Positions 1 to 4,256 of a DNA stretch of 12,745 bases are shown in pieces. The stretch is from positions 1-12,745 of the forward strand of contig JBBTVO010000029.1 of assembly GCA_038063195.1 (NCBI GenBank). The letters run 5' to 3'. The translations under genes and the position numbers were made by a program. Each line of letters starts with the position of its first letter. Position 1 is the stretch's first letter. The stretch comes from JBBTVO01 sp038063195. Lineage in GTDB: Bacteria; Patescibacteriota; Microgenomatia; Levybacterales; UBA12049. The notes below the pieces were generated by a model. That model made no database searches, had not been told where the DNA came from, and was given only the letters and a program-made list of their open reading frames with translations.

Positions 1-61
1 GCTCTCGCTCTTTGACATTGTTAATATAATCTAATTGGAGTTTTGCACCAGACTCGCCCAT
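1..61 (-). CDS. possible partial ORF at the window edge (N-terminus only)
   Basis: An open minus-strand frame begins with ATG at 61 and runs off the window at 1, reading MGESGAKLQLDYINNVKERE. No Shine-Dalgarno motif precedes the ATG. The same frame stays open upstream for another 19 codons to a TAA at 121-119, but contains no ATG, GTG or TTG, so the real start may be this ATG or the gene may be a decayed piece of something longer. It lies downstream of rplL on the same strand, where rpoB would be expected in most bacteria, but the residues do not resemble the RpoB N-terminus. I do not recognise the protein. Confidence 0.3.
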   Translation of the reverse strand, partial: MGESGAKLQLDYINNVKERE

Positions 62-118
62 TGTTACACGACTTTTGAATTGTCCCGTATTTGTGGTGAT
101 ATTTTTGACTTCTAAATT

Positions 119-290
119 TTAAGTTTTAAATTTATATCCAACATCAAGCTTGACTGGTGGATAGTCGATGAGAAGTAGTCTGTTGTTCGCCTCACTGGGG
201 TTTTGGCGAAGCGGGCCGGTTGTCGGAACTTTATCAATCGGTCTTTAGGTTGATCAGCTCAGCCCATTCCTAAGAAATTAGAACCTATTT
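119..290 (-). other. information-dense block of unknown identity
   Basis: This stretch has a more mixed base composition than its AT-rich flanks and no start-to-stop gene of useful size. On the minus strand a frame of 41 codons without a start (244 to the TAA at 121-119) reads protein-like (for example RLLLIDYPPVKLDVGYKF), and a second frame just upstream ends in EWAELINLKTD before a stop. Together they could be a frameshifted pseudogene. It could equally be a structured RNA: TTCGCC at 186-191 pairs with GGCGAA at 205-210. The plus strand holds only a 26-codon ORF at 168-248. I cannot name it. Confidence 0.3.
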
Positions 291-296
291 TTCATA

Positions 297-326
297 TTGA
301 CAATGCATCATATATCGATATATGAT
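297..326 (+). promoter_or_regulatory. promoter of the TrpR-like gene
   Basis: TTGACA at 297-302 and TATGAT at 321-326 are separated by 18 bases. A transcript would start near 333, so the ATG at 334 would be at or next to the mRNA 5' end (leaderless). The spacer and -10 box lie inside the 302-331 palindrome. Confidence 0.7.
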
Positions 327-331
327 GCATT
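302..331. promoter_or_regulatory. 30-bp perfect palindrome over the promoter (probable operator)
   Basis: A perfect 30-bp inverted repeat centred at 316/317, core ATATATCGATATAT with arms AATGCATC/GATGCATT. It covers the last base of the -35 box, the whole spacer and the -10 box of the adjacent HTH gene, so a bound protein would block polymerase. The obvious candidate ligand is the TrpR-like product itself (inference). Confidence 0.7.
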
Positions 332-333
332 AC

Positions 334-741
334 ATGCCGCATGTTTCCAGGGTTAAACTTGATCACAAAGTTGAAAGGGATCTATTAAAAACCCTGGAGT
401 TTGTTTTAACCAGGCTTACTAAAGAAGAGGAAATGAATGGTTTCATGCTTTCTCTTATGACTCCGACCGAAAGACTAATGTTTTCCAAAAGACTTGCGAT
501 AATAATTATGTTAAAAGAAGGCTTACCGGATTCTCATATATCCGCAATTTTACATGTGACCAGAGGTACTGTTGCCAGAATGCAATTGTTTCTGGAAACA
601 AGTCGGAGTGGAGGATACGAACATGCTCTCAGAAAACTCCAAAATGAAAAAATAGTAAAAGAGTTAAAAGAAGCATTGATAAACCTAGCCGGATATGCTG
701 CCAGAGCTGCCGGAGGCAGAGTCAAGCCAAGTATAATTTAA
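334..741 (+). CDS. TrpR/YerC-family HTH transcriptional regulator
   Basis: A 135-aa protein read from the ATG at 334. The ATGs at 322 and 325 are rejected as starts because they lie inside the -10 box; a TSS near 333 makes 334 a leaderless start. The middle follows the Trp repressor/YerC pattern: a helix with MTPTERLMFSKRLAI (about residues 42-56), then a helix-turn-helix LPDSHISAILHVTRGTVAR (about 64-82). The C-terminal third is basic and helical and extends past the classical TrpR fold. Family members are small dimeric DNA-binding repressors; whether this one senses tryptophan cannot be read from the sequence and no trp genes are nearby. A perfect palindrome overlies its promoter and a related one lies 15 bases after its stop, which suggests autoregulation. 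It faces rplL across a shared terminator. Confidence 0.85.
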   Translation: MPHVSRVKLDHKVERDLLKTLEFVLTRLTKEEEMNGFMLSLMTPTERLMFSKRLAIIIMLKEGLPDSHISAILHVTRGTVARMQLFLETSRSGGYEHALRKLQNEKIVKELKEALINLAGYAARAAGGRVKPSII

Positions 742-755
742 TTTTTTTTATTTAT

Positions 756-785
756 AATGTACGATATATCGATATATGATACATT
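756..785. promoter_or_regulatory. second palindrome, downstream of the TrpR-like gene
   Basis: A 30-bp near-palindrome centred at 770/771 with the same ATATATCGATATAT core and near-identical outer arms (AATGTA/TACATT) as the one at 302-331; two symmetric position pairs do not match. The two centres are 454 bp apart. It could be a second operator (for looping) or the boundary of a small mobile unit carrying the regulator. Confidence 0.6.
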
Positions 786-821
786 GAACTAAGTTTAATT
801 AAATAAGACGGGTAGGGAATA

Positions 822-866
822 TTCCAAACATTCCAAACAATCCAAACAATCCAAACAATCCAAACA
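822..866 (+). repeat. five tandem 9-bp repeats (WTCCAAACA)
   Basis: Five uninterrupted copies of TTCCAAACA or ATCCAAACA run directly into the terminator stem at 866. No role is evident. It looks like slippage-generated spacer DNA and would vary between strains. Confidence 0.9.
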
Positions 867-893
867 AAAAGACTCCGGTAAAGGAGTCTTTTT
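866..893. terminator. bidirectional intrinsic terminator between the TrpR-like gene and rplL
   Basis: AAAAAGACTCC (866-876) pairs perfectly with GGAGTCTTTTT (883-893) around the loop GGTAAA, giving a G+C-containing stem with a U-run in both directions. It can end the plus-strand regulator transcript and, about 40 bases past the rplL stop, the rplJ-rplL transcript. Confidence 0.85.
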
Positions 894-897
894 CGAA

Positions 898-915
898 GAT
901 CCGCCGTGGCGGATC
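898..915. repeat. GC-rich dispersed palindrome
   Basis: GATCCGCCGTGGCGGATC is an inverted repeat with 8-bp arms. Its CCGCCRYGGCGG core is shared with the palindrome at 2116-2131. It sits between the rplL stop and its terminator. GC-rich in AT-rich DNA, it looks like a small dispersed palindromic repeat. Confidence 0.6.
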
Positions 916-933
916 AAATAAAATAAGACAATC

Positions 934-1320
934 TTATTTAAGCTCTACTGTTGCACCAGCTGTCGTAAGTTTTTCTTTTGCTTCTTCAGCAGTTTTCTTG
1001 TTCACCGCAGTCATTACTTCCTTCGGTGCCGCATCGACCAAATCTTTTGCTTCTTTAAGTCCCAGAGTCGGTACTAATTCTCTAAGTGCTTTAATTACTC
1101 CTATTTTGTTCGCTCCAGAGCTTGCAACTACTACGTTGAAAACTGTCTGCTCTTCTGCAGGCTCGCCTGCATCTGCTGCGGGCGCTGCCGCTGCCGGAGC
1201 TGCTGCCATTGCTGCTGAAACTCCGAATTTCTCTTCCAAAGCTTTCACGAATTCTGAAAGTTCGAGAACCGACATCTCTTCAACTGTTTTTATTAAATCA
1301 TTTTTTGAAACTTTTGCCAT
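934..1320 (-). CDS. rplL: 50S ribosomal protein bL12 (L7/L12)
   Basis: A 128-aa protein of usual family length. Residues 1-35 form the N-terminal dimerisation and L10-binding region (LIKTVEEMSVLELSEFVKALEEKFGV), 36-56 an Ala/Pro-rich hinge, and 60-128 the globular factor-binding domain with the typical FNVVVASSGANKIGVIKALR and GLKEAKDLVDAAPK segments. bL12 dimers form the ribosomal stalk that recruits elongation and other GTPase factors. A strong ribosome-binding site, GGAGGTGA, lies 6 bases before the ATG, well above what most genes here show and consistent with the need for several copies per ribosome. It follows rplJ on the same strand after an 85-bp spacer and is followed by a GC-rich palindrome and a terminator, not rpoB. 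Confidence 0.98.
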   Translation of the reverse strand: MAKVSKNDLIKTVEEMSVLELSEFVKALEEKFGVSAAMAAAPAAAAPAADAGEPAEEQTVFNVVVASSGANKIGVIKALRELVPTLGLKEAKDLVDAAPKEVMTAVNKKTAEEAKEKLTTAGATVELK

Positions 1321-1405
1321 ATAATTTCACCTCCGTTCAAACCAGCGTTTAGAAATTAGCGTTTAGCGTTTAGTTGATTTTAAACTATACGCTATTCTCT
1401 AAGCA

Positions 1406-1945
1406 CTATACGCTCTTTTTTATTTCTACTGCTTTGAGTGTCATTACCAGCTTTTGGATATTCCAACTGAGTGCTCTATGAAGGCCGAAAATCGGAGACT
1501 TAAGTCCGCCTACAACTTGTGCAAGAAGTACTTCGCGAGATGGTAATGAGGCAAGATTCAGCAATTGATCGCTATTAAGCGCTTGTCCATCAAGTATGCC
1601 AAATTTGATCGTGGGAAGACCCAAATTCTTAAGTGTTTTGGCTAAATGTTTAAGAGGAGCAATCACATCTTCATATGCAAAAATAGTGGCGGTAGGATTA
1701 TTAAATCCCTCTTCATTCCCGTCTGCTTTTACTCCGGCTTTATTTAGCGAGAGTTTAAGAAGTGTGTTCTTTGTAACGACTAGCTCTGCATTTGCATCCT
1801 TTAATGCTCTTTTTAATTCTTCAAGCTGCTTGTGTGTCAGCCCCTGATAATTTGTGAAAACAAGACCCTTTGCTCTTGATATTTTCTCACTAATCTTATC
1901 AACTATTTCTTCTTTTTTTTGTCTATTTTTAGATACTTTGTTCAT
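1406..1945 (-). CDS. rplJ: 50S ribosomal protein uL10
   Basis: A 179-aa protein of normal uL10 length. The N-terminal domain (about residues 1-130) that anchors the stalk base to 23S rRNA is recognisable from RAKGLVFTNYQGLTHKQLEELKRAL and the following VVTKNTLLKLSL; the C-terminal helix carries bL12 dimers. AAGGAG precedes the ATG by about 11 bases. It is the first gene of a two-gene rplJ-rplL transcript starting at the promoter at 2155-2183 and passing through a recognisable L10 leader and attenuator, so L10 (with L12) should repress its own synthesis. The 85-bp spacer to rplL contains short repeats of AGCGTTTAG and TATACGCT. rplA is not immediately upstream, unlike many bacteria: about 4.2 kb of other genes intervene. 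Confidence 0.97.
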   Translation of the reverse strand: MNKVSKNRQKKEEIVDKISEKISRAKGLVFTNYQGLTHKQLEELKRALKDANAELVVTKNTLLKLSLNKAGVKADGNEEGFNNPTATIFAYEDVIAPLKHLAKTLKNLGLPTIKFGILDGQALNSDQLLNLASLPSREVLLAQVVGGLKSPIFGLHRALSWNIQKLVMTLKAVEIKKSV

Positions 1946-2040
1946 TGTTATATTGCTTCGCTCCTTTCAGTCGCTCATTGTTCTATTGTTTAAAACAATT
2001 TAACAATGCAACCATTTAACAATTCTTTTGGCTTTACCAA

Positions 2041-2065
2041 ATAAAAAGCACTCCCTAAGAAGTGC
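2041..2065 (-). terminator. attenuator terminator of the L10 leader
   Basis: On the minus strand GCACTTC (2065-2059), loop TTAG, GGAGTGC (2054-2048) is followed by TTTTT. A 7-bp stem with one G-U pair and a U-run between the L10-binding structure and rplJ fits transcription attenuation. Confidence 0.8.
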
Positions 2066-2115
2066 CATGTTTGAGCAAATAAACCTTACTCGGTGGTCCT
2101 CGGTGAGATTTTTAA

Positions 2116-2131
2116 TCCCGCCGCGGCGGGA
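2116..2131. repeat. GC-rich perfect palindrome inside the L10 leader
   Basis: TCCCGCCGCGGCGGGA is a perfect 16-bp palindrome. It shares the CCGCCRYGGCGG core with 898-915 and forms the apical part of the leader's distal stem, between the TGAG and CTCA arms. Confidence 0.7.
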
Positions 2132-2154
2132 AACTCACTGTCTTAGGTTTTGTA

Positions 2155-2183
2155 AGTTTAGCAAACCGAAAAAGATTAGTCAA
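2155..2183 (-). promoter_or_regulatory. rplJ-rplL promoter
   Basis: On the minus strand TTGACT (2183-2178), a 17-base spacer, and TAAACT (2160-2155). Transcription would start near 2148, exactly at the beginning of the L10 leader signature. Confidence 0.75.
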
Positions 2184-2216
2184 CAGCTATTTTTCTTAAA
2201 TTTTAAAAATGACCCC

Positions 2217-2245
2217 TTGACAACAATGTTCCATTTTGTTACTTT
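2217..2245 (+). promoter_or_regulatory. probable promoter of the excisionase-like gene
   Basis: TTGACA at 2217-2222 and TACTTT at 2240-2245, spaced 17. The -10 box is only fair. It diverges from the rplJ promoter. Confidence 0.5.
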
Positions 2246-2278
2246 AGTTTTAGTTATATATTACAAAGTATTAGTTAC

Positions 2279-2500
2279 ATGCCTGTGAACACTCAAACCA
2301 TATCACTCGATAACCTTCCAGATCTTCTTACAGTACGTGAAGTTGCGCAAATCCTCCGGGTTTCTCCCCTGACAATTAAAAGATGGGGCAAAAGAGGCAA
2401 GCTTCCTGCCATCCGCATCAACTCCAGAGGCGACAGACGCTATAAAAAAGAAGCAGTTCAGTATCTTCTCGGTCTTCAATCCCGCAGCGAAATTGCTTAA
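2279..2500 (+). CDS. excisionase-family (MerR-like) winged HTH protein
   Basis: A 73-aa protein that is almost entirely one DNA-binding domain: LLTVREVAQILRVSPLTIKR (about residues 16-35) is the helix-turn-helix of the excisionase/HTH_17 family, and KLPAIRINSRGDRRYKKEAV (41-60) is the wing plus following helix. Such proteins bend DNA as recombination directionality factors or act as small regulators; no integrase is in this window, so the role is open. There is no clear ribosome-binding site; the promoter ends about 33 bases upstream. Its last 17 codons, encoding EAVQYLLGLQSRSE plus a short tail, recur almost unchanged at 2797-2847 and in part at 3292-3344, so the 3' end of this gene is a repeated DNA segment. 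It converges on the HicB-like gene. Confidence 0.75.
   Translation: MPVNTQTISLDNLPDLLTVREVAQILRVSPLTIKRWGKRGKLPAIRINSRGDRRYKKEAVQYLLGLQSRSEIA
2450..2491 (+). repeat. excisionase 3'-end repeat, copy 1 (inside the intact gene)
   Basis: GAAGCAGTTC..TATCTTCT.GGTCTTCA.TCCCGCAGCGAA, here as part of the intact HTH gene. Copy 2 at 2797 differs at four positions over about 42 bp; copy 3 near 3292 keeps the second half with an insertion. TCTTCA.TCCCGCAGCGAA is common to all three. Confidence 0.85.
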
Positions 2501-2513
2501 AAACGCTAACAGA

Positions 2514-2756
2514 CTACGGGCTACCGACTACTGCTTGGTTTTCAAATCCCAGTTCTTCAAGAAGCTGCGTAAGCCTACCTTTCTTTTTAGCTTCTTCAAG
2601 AACTATTTCAACAGCTTCATGAAGATTCTTACGGGCTTTTTTTTCCGTAGGACCGCACGAAGCTACATCAAGCTCCGGACTATAAGCGACAAATGGAGCA
2701 TCTTTGGAGGTTTTATCATATGTGATTTTTATTGTCATTGGTGTTCCTGTCTTCAT
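2514..2756 (-). CDS. HicB-like antitoxin (no HicA partner seen)
   Basis: An 80-aa protein from the ATG at 2756, which lies 8 bases past a good -10 box; a later ATG at 2738 preceded by AGGA (74 aa) is also possible. The layout is that of the HicB partial RNase-H-like fold: IKITYDKTSKDAPFVAYSPELDVASCG then an alpha-helical KKARKNLHEAVEIVLEEAKK. HicB proteins normally neutralise the HicA mRNA interferase by covering its active site, and are usually encoded next to hicA. No HicA-like ORF occurs on either side, and the domain has no appended HTH, so this is a solitary copy whose toxin is elsewhere or lost. A fragment with a very similar helix lies at 3244-3300. Excisionase 3'-end copies flank it. 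Confidence 0.75.
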   Translation of the reverse strand: MKTGTPMTIKITYDKTSKDAPFVAYSPELDVASCGPTEKKARKNLHEAVEIVLEEAKKKGRLTQLLEELGFENQAVVGSP

Positions 2757-2764
2757 ACATAAAC

Positions 2765-2792
2765 ATTGTAGCAATTTTGAATAAAAAATCAA
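2765..2792 (-). promoter_or_regulatory. promoter of the HicB-like gene
   Basis: On the minus strand TTGATT (2792-2787), a 16-base spacer, then extended -10 TGC-TACAAT (hexamer 2770-2765). The predicted TSS falls just before the ATG at 2756, giving an essentially leaderless mRNA and deciding against any start further upstream. Confidence 0.6.
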
Positions 2793-2796
2793 CTAG

Positions 2797-2847
2797 GAAG
2801 CAGTTCTTTATCTTCTGGGTCTTCAGTCCCGCAGCGAAGCCCTCTAA
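2797..2847 (+). pseudogene. excisionase 3'-end remnant, copy 2
   Basis: A 51-bp stretch translating as EAVLYLLGLQSRSEAL plus stop, matching the last 17 codons of the gene at 2279-2500 (EAVQYLLGLQSRSEIA). The preceding codon in frame is TAG and no HTH region remains, so only the 3' end is present. It sits between the HicB-like gene and the membrane-protein pair. Confidence 0.85.
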
Positions 2848-2850
2848 GCA

Positions 2851-2879
2851 TTGAAGGTTTTTGTATTTTCTGATACTAT
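2851..2879 (+). promoter_or_regulatory. promoter of the small membrane-protein pair
   Basis: TTGAAG at 2851-2856, a 17-base spacer, then an extended -10, TGATACTAT (hexamer 2874-2879). The TSS would be about 2886, three bases before the ATG at 2889. TATAAT at 2877-2882 overlaps and could serve instead. Confidence 0.6.
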
Positions 2880-2888
2880 AATTCCAGA

Positions 2889-3080
2889 ATGTTTTTCTAC
2901 AGATTAAACCCCAAACAGCTAGATAAACTATCTGATATTTTTGCAGATCTCGGATTGGTAGGAATTGCTTCTGTTATCCTACCGGCATTTTTTGATAATA
3001 AGCTTGATTTATCGATCCTATTTATAGGATTTTTAGGAACGTTTATACTTTGGTATATCAGTATTTGGATTAGGAGGTGA
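2889..3080 (+). CDS. small two-TM membrane protein
   Basis: A 63-aa protein. It starts MFFYRLNPKQLDKLSDIFADLG, an amphipathic N-terminal segment, followed by two hydrophobic stretches, about residues 22-36 (LGLVGIASVILPAFF) and 42-60 (SILFIGFLGTFILWYISIW), and ends in a basic RR that would stay cytoplasmic. The LNPKQLxKLSDIxxDLG opening recalls a family of tiny uncharacterised bacterial membrane proteins (possibly DUF6722), which I cannot confirm. The mRNA is predicted to be nearly leaderless. Its stop codon TGA is part of the ribosome-binding site AGGAGGTGA of the next gene, so the two are translationally coupled. The gene lies between excisionase 3'-end copies 2 and 3. Confidence 0.7.
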   Translation: MFFYRLNPKQLDKLSDIFADLGLVGIASVILPAFFDNKLDLSILFIGFLGTFILWYISIWIRR

Positions 3081-3085
3081 TAAAT

Positions 3086-3199
3086 TTGGCAGATAACAGC
3101 TTAGTAGTATTTTTAATTCTTCTTGTAGCAGGGCTTATATTGCTTTTAACAGCTCTTCCTACGATGCTTGATAGAAGGAGAAAGAAAAAGTCCTCATAG
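3086..3199 (+). CDS. 37-aa single-TM protein with TTG start
   Basis: The optimal ribosome-binding site AGGAGGTGA (3072-3080) is followed after 5 bases by TTG at 3086 and an open frame to TAG at 3197-3199. The product starts MADNSLVVFLILLVAGLILL, has one hydrophobic segment (about residues 5-24), then PTMLDRRRKKKSS, so a membrane anchor with a very basic cytoplasmic tail. The preceding stop codon overlaps the ribosome-binding site, which points to coupling with the two-TM protein and perhaps a shared membrane complex (inference). The only ATG in the frame is near the end, so the non-ATG start is needed. Function unknown. Confidence 0.65.
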   Translation: MADNSLVVFLILLVAGLILLLTALPTMLDRRRKKKSS

Positions 3200-3243
3200 C
3201 TTTGAATTCTACAATTGTATCTTTTGTCTGAATATAATTTTTC

Positions 3244-3300
3244 CGTCTCTTCAAGAATTATTTCTACCGCCTCATGAAGATTTTTGCGTGTTTTATCTTC
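3244..3300 (-). pseudogene. HicB-like gene remnant
   Basis: The minus strand reads EDKTRKNLHEAVEIILEET here, against TEKKARKNLHEAVEIVLEEA in the HicB-like protein at 2514-2756; codons for AC and P just upstream also resemble its ASCGP. No start codon and no N-terminal domain are present, and past the match the frame runs into unrelated residues. It is a decayed second copy of the antitoxin's C-terminal helix region, directly next to excisionase 3'-end copy 3, mirroring the hicB-to-tail order at 2514-2847. Confidence 0.75.
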
Positions 3301-3344
3301 TGGGCATGCCTGCCGGCAAGCAGGTCTTCAGTCCCGCAGCGAAG
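3292..3344 (+). pseudogene. excisionase 3'-end remnant, copy 3, interrupted
   Basis: TTTATCTTCTGGG (3292-3304) and TCTTCAGTCCCGCAGCGAAG (3325-3344) together match 33 contiguous bases of copy 2 (2808-2840) exactly, but are split by 20 extra bases at 3305-3324. The first part also overlaps the HicB remnant reading, so the junction of the two fragments lies here. Confidence 0.75.
3305..3324. repeat. 20-bp palindromic insertion
   Basis: CATGCCTGCCGGCAAGCAGG interrupts the excisionase 3'-end copy; the same sequence at 2808-2840 has no such bases. Its centre TGCYTGCCGGCARGCA is an inverted repeat with one imperfect pair (a G-U pair in minus-strand RNA). It is a candidate miniature mobile palindrome. 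Confidence 0.7.
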
Positions 3345-3371
3345 TAGTTTAGATTAATCCACGTTTAAAAT

Positions 3372-3401
3372 TTGCTCCTCTTATACTTATATGCATATAA
3401 T
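3372..3401 (+). promoter_or_regulatory. promoter of the cupin gene
   Basis: TTGCTC at 3372-3377, an 18-base spacer, and a perfect TATAAT at 3396-3401. The ATG follows 5 bases after the -10 box, so the mRNA would be leaderless. Confidence 0.6.
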
Positions 3402-3406
3402 TAGTT

Positions 3407-3949
3407 ATGTTTATTCCTTTGGCAGAGTCATCTCTTGAGCTGCGTGCAGGTGGAGAGGAGAGAAACTGCTTCTATTTTCACGACAGAGACCCCAAGCTTC
3501 CAATTGAAGTTAAGATTACCAGACTTCCTCCGCATTTCGACATGGACCTCAATTGGCATAGGCATAAGTTTGTCGAGGAATTTTCTGTGCCTCTCACAGG
3601 AGAAGTTATGATAAAGGAGAGGAAAGGGGAGAAGGTTTCAGAAAAAAGAATCTCAGAGGCAATTTTGAAAAAAGACGAGTGGGTGGTGGGGATTGAGTGT
3701 GAGGGCACGAAAAGCGTTAAGCTTCTAGTAGAAGATACTAAAGGGAAAAGACGAAAAATCGAGGTGAGGTTCATCCCTGAATATACGGAAGGAAAAGACT
3801 GGCATACGGTTGGAAATCCCACAAATAGCCTCGTAGTTATGCTTACTCTCAAAAGAGTTCTCAGAAATATTTTTAAAAAGGATCCTCTAGTTTTCAGTAT
3901 CGATAAAGAGAAACTAAAAGACTATAAGTCTAATCCGTTAAATAAATAG
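3407..3949 (+). CDS. cupin-fold protein of unknown substrate
   Basis: A 180-aa protein carrying both conserved cupin motifs. Motif 1 is HRHKFVEEFSVPLTG at residues 51-65, matching HxH-x4-E-x6-G, with H51, H53 and E58 as metal ligands. Motif 2 is the shorter DWHTVGNPTN, with H133 and N137 matching H-x3-N. The region between is longer and more basic than in minimal cupins (KGKRRKIEVRF), and a helical basic tail (150-180) follows. Cupins include metal-dependent dioxygenases, isomerases and sugar-binding proteins; with the motif-1 and motif-2 ligands present an enzymatic role is possible, but the substrate cannot be told. It is transcribed alone from a leaderless promoter; a separate strong promoter begins 30 bases after its stop. 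Confidence 0.65.
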   Translation: MFIPLAESSLELRAGGEERNCFYFHDRDPKLPIEVKITRLPPHFDMDLNWHRHKFVEEFSVPLTGEVMIKERKGEKVSEKRISEAILKKDEWVVGIECEGTKSVKLLVEDTKGKRRKIEVRFIPEYTEGKDWHTVGNPTNSLVVMLTLKRVLRNIFKKDPLVFSIDKEKLKDYKSNPLNK

Positions 3950-3979
3950 CCTCACGGAATGCCCCTATAGTCCTATAGC

Positions 3980-4008
3980 TTGACAAATTCATCTAAATTT
4001 GCTATATT
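3980..4008 (+). promoter_or_regulatory. near-consensus promoter of the GC-rich gene pair
   Basis: TTGACA at 3980-3985, an exact 17-base spacer, and TATATT at 4003-4008. This is the strongest sigma70-type promoter in the window. Transcription from about 4014 would produce a leader of roughly 240 nt before the first start codon at 4257. Confidence 0.8.
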
Positions 4009-4010
4009 TC

Positions 4011-4256
4011 CTTAGCTTTTAAAGCAACTTTCTCCAATTGCGGAGCTTGTTTGCTAAGATAGCGCACATTAACAAAACACACAGGAAAGGAGAAATCTAT
4101 ACAAGATTTTTAAGGTATCGCGTTGCGATATGTTTCTAAGCAGAATATTACAAGTATTACAAGGTCCGACCTTGTAAATCACTTGTAAATCAACCTTATA
4201 AAAAGGCAGTACTTATACTGTTCTTCTAAGCATAGATTCTGTTAGGGAGGTCAGCC
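4011..4256 (+). ncRNA. long folded 5' leader with repeated hairpin-TTCTAAGC elements
   Basis: The leader contains a series of perfect inverted repeats. CTTAGC 4011-4016 pairs with GCTAAG 4053-4058; AAATCT 4093-4098 with AGATTT 4104-4109; TATCGC 4116-4121 with GCGATA 4125-4130. A long arm at 4148-4188 has TTACAAGT/ACTTGTAA outside and TTACAAGGT/ACCTTGTAA inside around the loop CCG. CAGTA 4207-4211 pairs with TACTG 4216-4220. Two of these hairpins (ending at 4130 and 4220) are followed after exactly three bases by TTCTAAGC (4134-4141 and 4224-4231). GGGAGG at 4245-4250 then precedes the TTG start. No poly-U run is present, so regulation of translation or mRNA stability is more likely than termination. 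I do not recognise a known riboswitch class. An independent small RNA is also possible. Confidence 0.55.

Larger units (their letters stand above)
2041..2148 (-). ncRNA. ribosomal protein L10 leader (cis-regulatory RNA)
   Basis: Read on the minus strand, the RNA predicted to start near 2148 opens with CCTAAGACAG (2147-2138), then TGAG, a GC-rich distal hairpin, CTCACCGAGGACC (2107-2095) and a terminator. CCTAAGACAG paired across from CACCGAGG is the kink-turn signature of the known L10 leader family, in which L10 (with L12) binds the nascent leader and favours termination. Promoter and TSS position agree with the motif starting at the very 5' end. An unusual point is a 16-bp perfect GC palindrome forming the tip of the distal stem. 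Confidence 0.8.

Noticed and set aside
168..248. 26-codon plus-strand ORF (MRSSLLFASLGFWRSGPVV...)
   Set aside because: No ribosome-binding site or promoter; the block reads open on both strands and its nature is unresolved, so I do not call it a gene.
322..333. Upstream ATGs at 322 and 325 as the start of the TrpR-like gene
   Set aside because: They lie in the predicted -10 box and would be missing from the mRNA; 334 matches the predicted TSS.
822..866. CRISPR-like array
   Set aside because: Repeats are 9 bp, directly tandem without spacers, and no cas genes are present.
2028..2288. 86-codon plus-strand ORF across the rplJ upstream region
   Set aside because: It is antisense to the L10 leader and the rplJ promoter, and its composition is not protein-like.
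2493..2762. 89-codon plus-strand ORF opposite the HicB-like gene
   Set aside because: Phe-rich shadow of the HicB frame; no HicA features.
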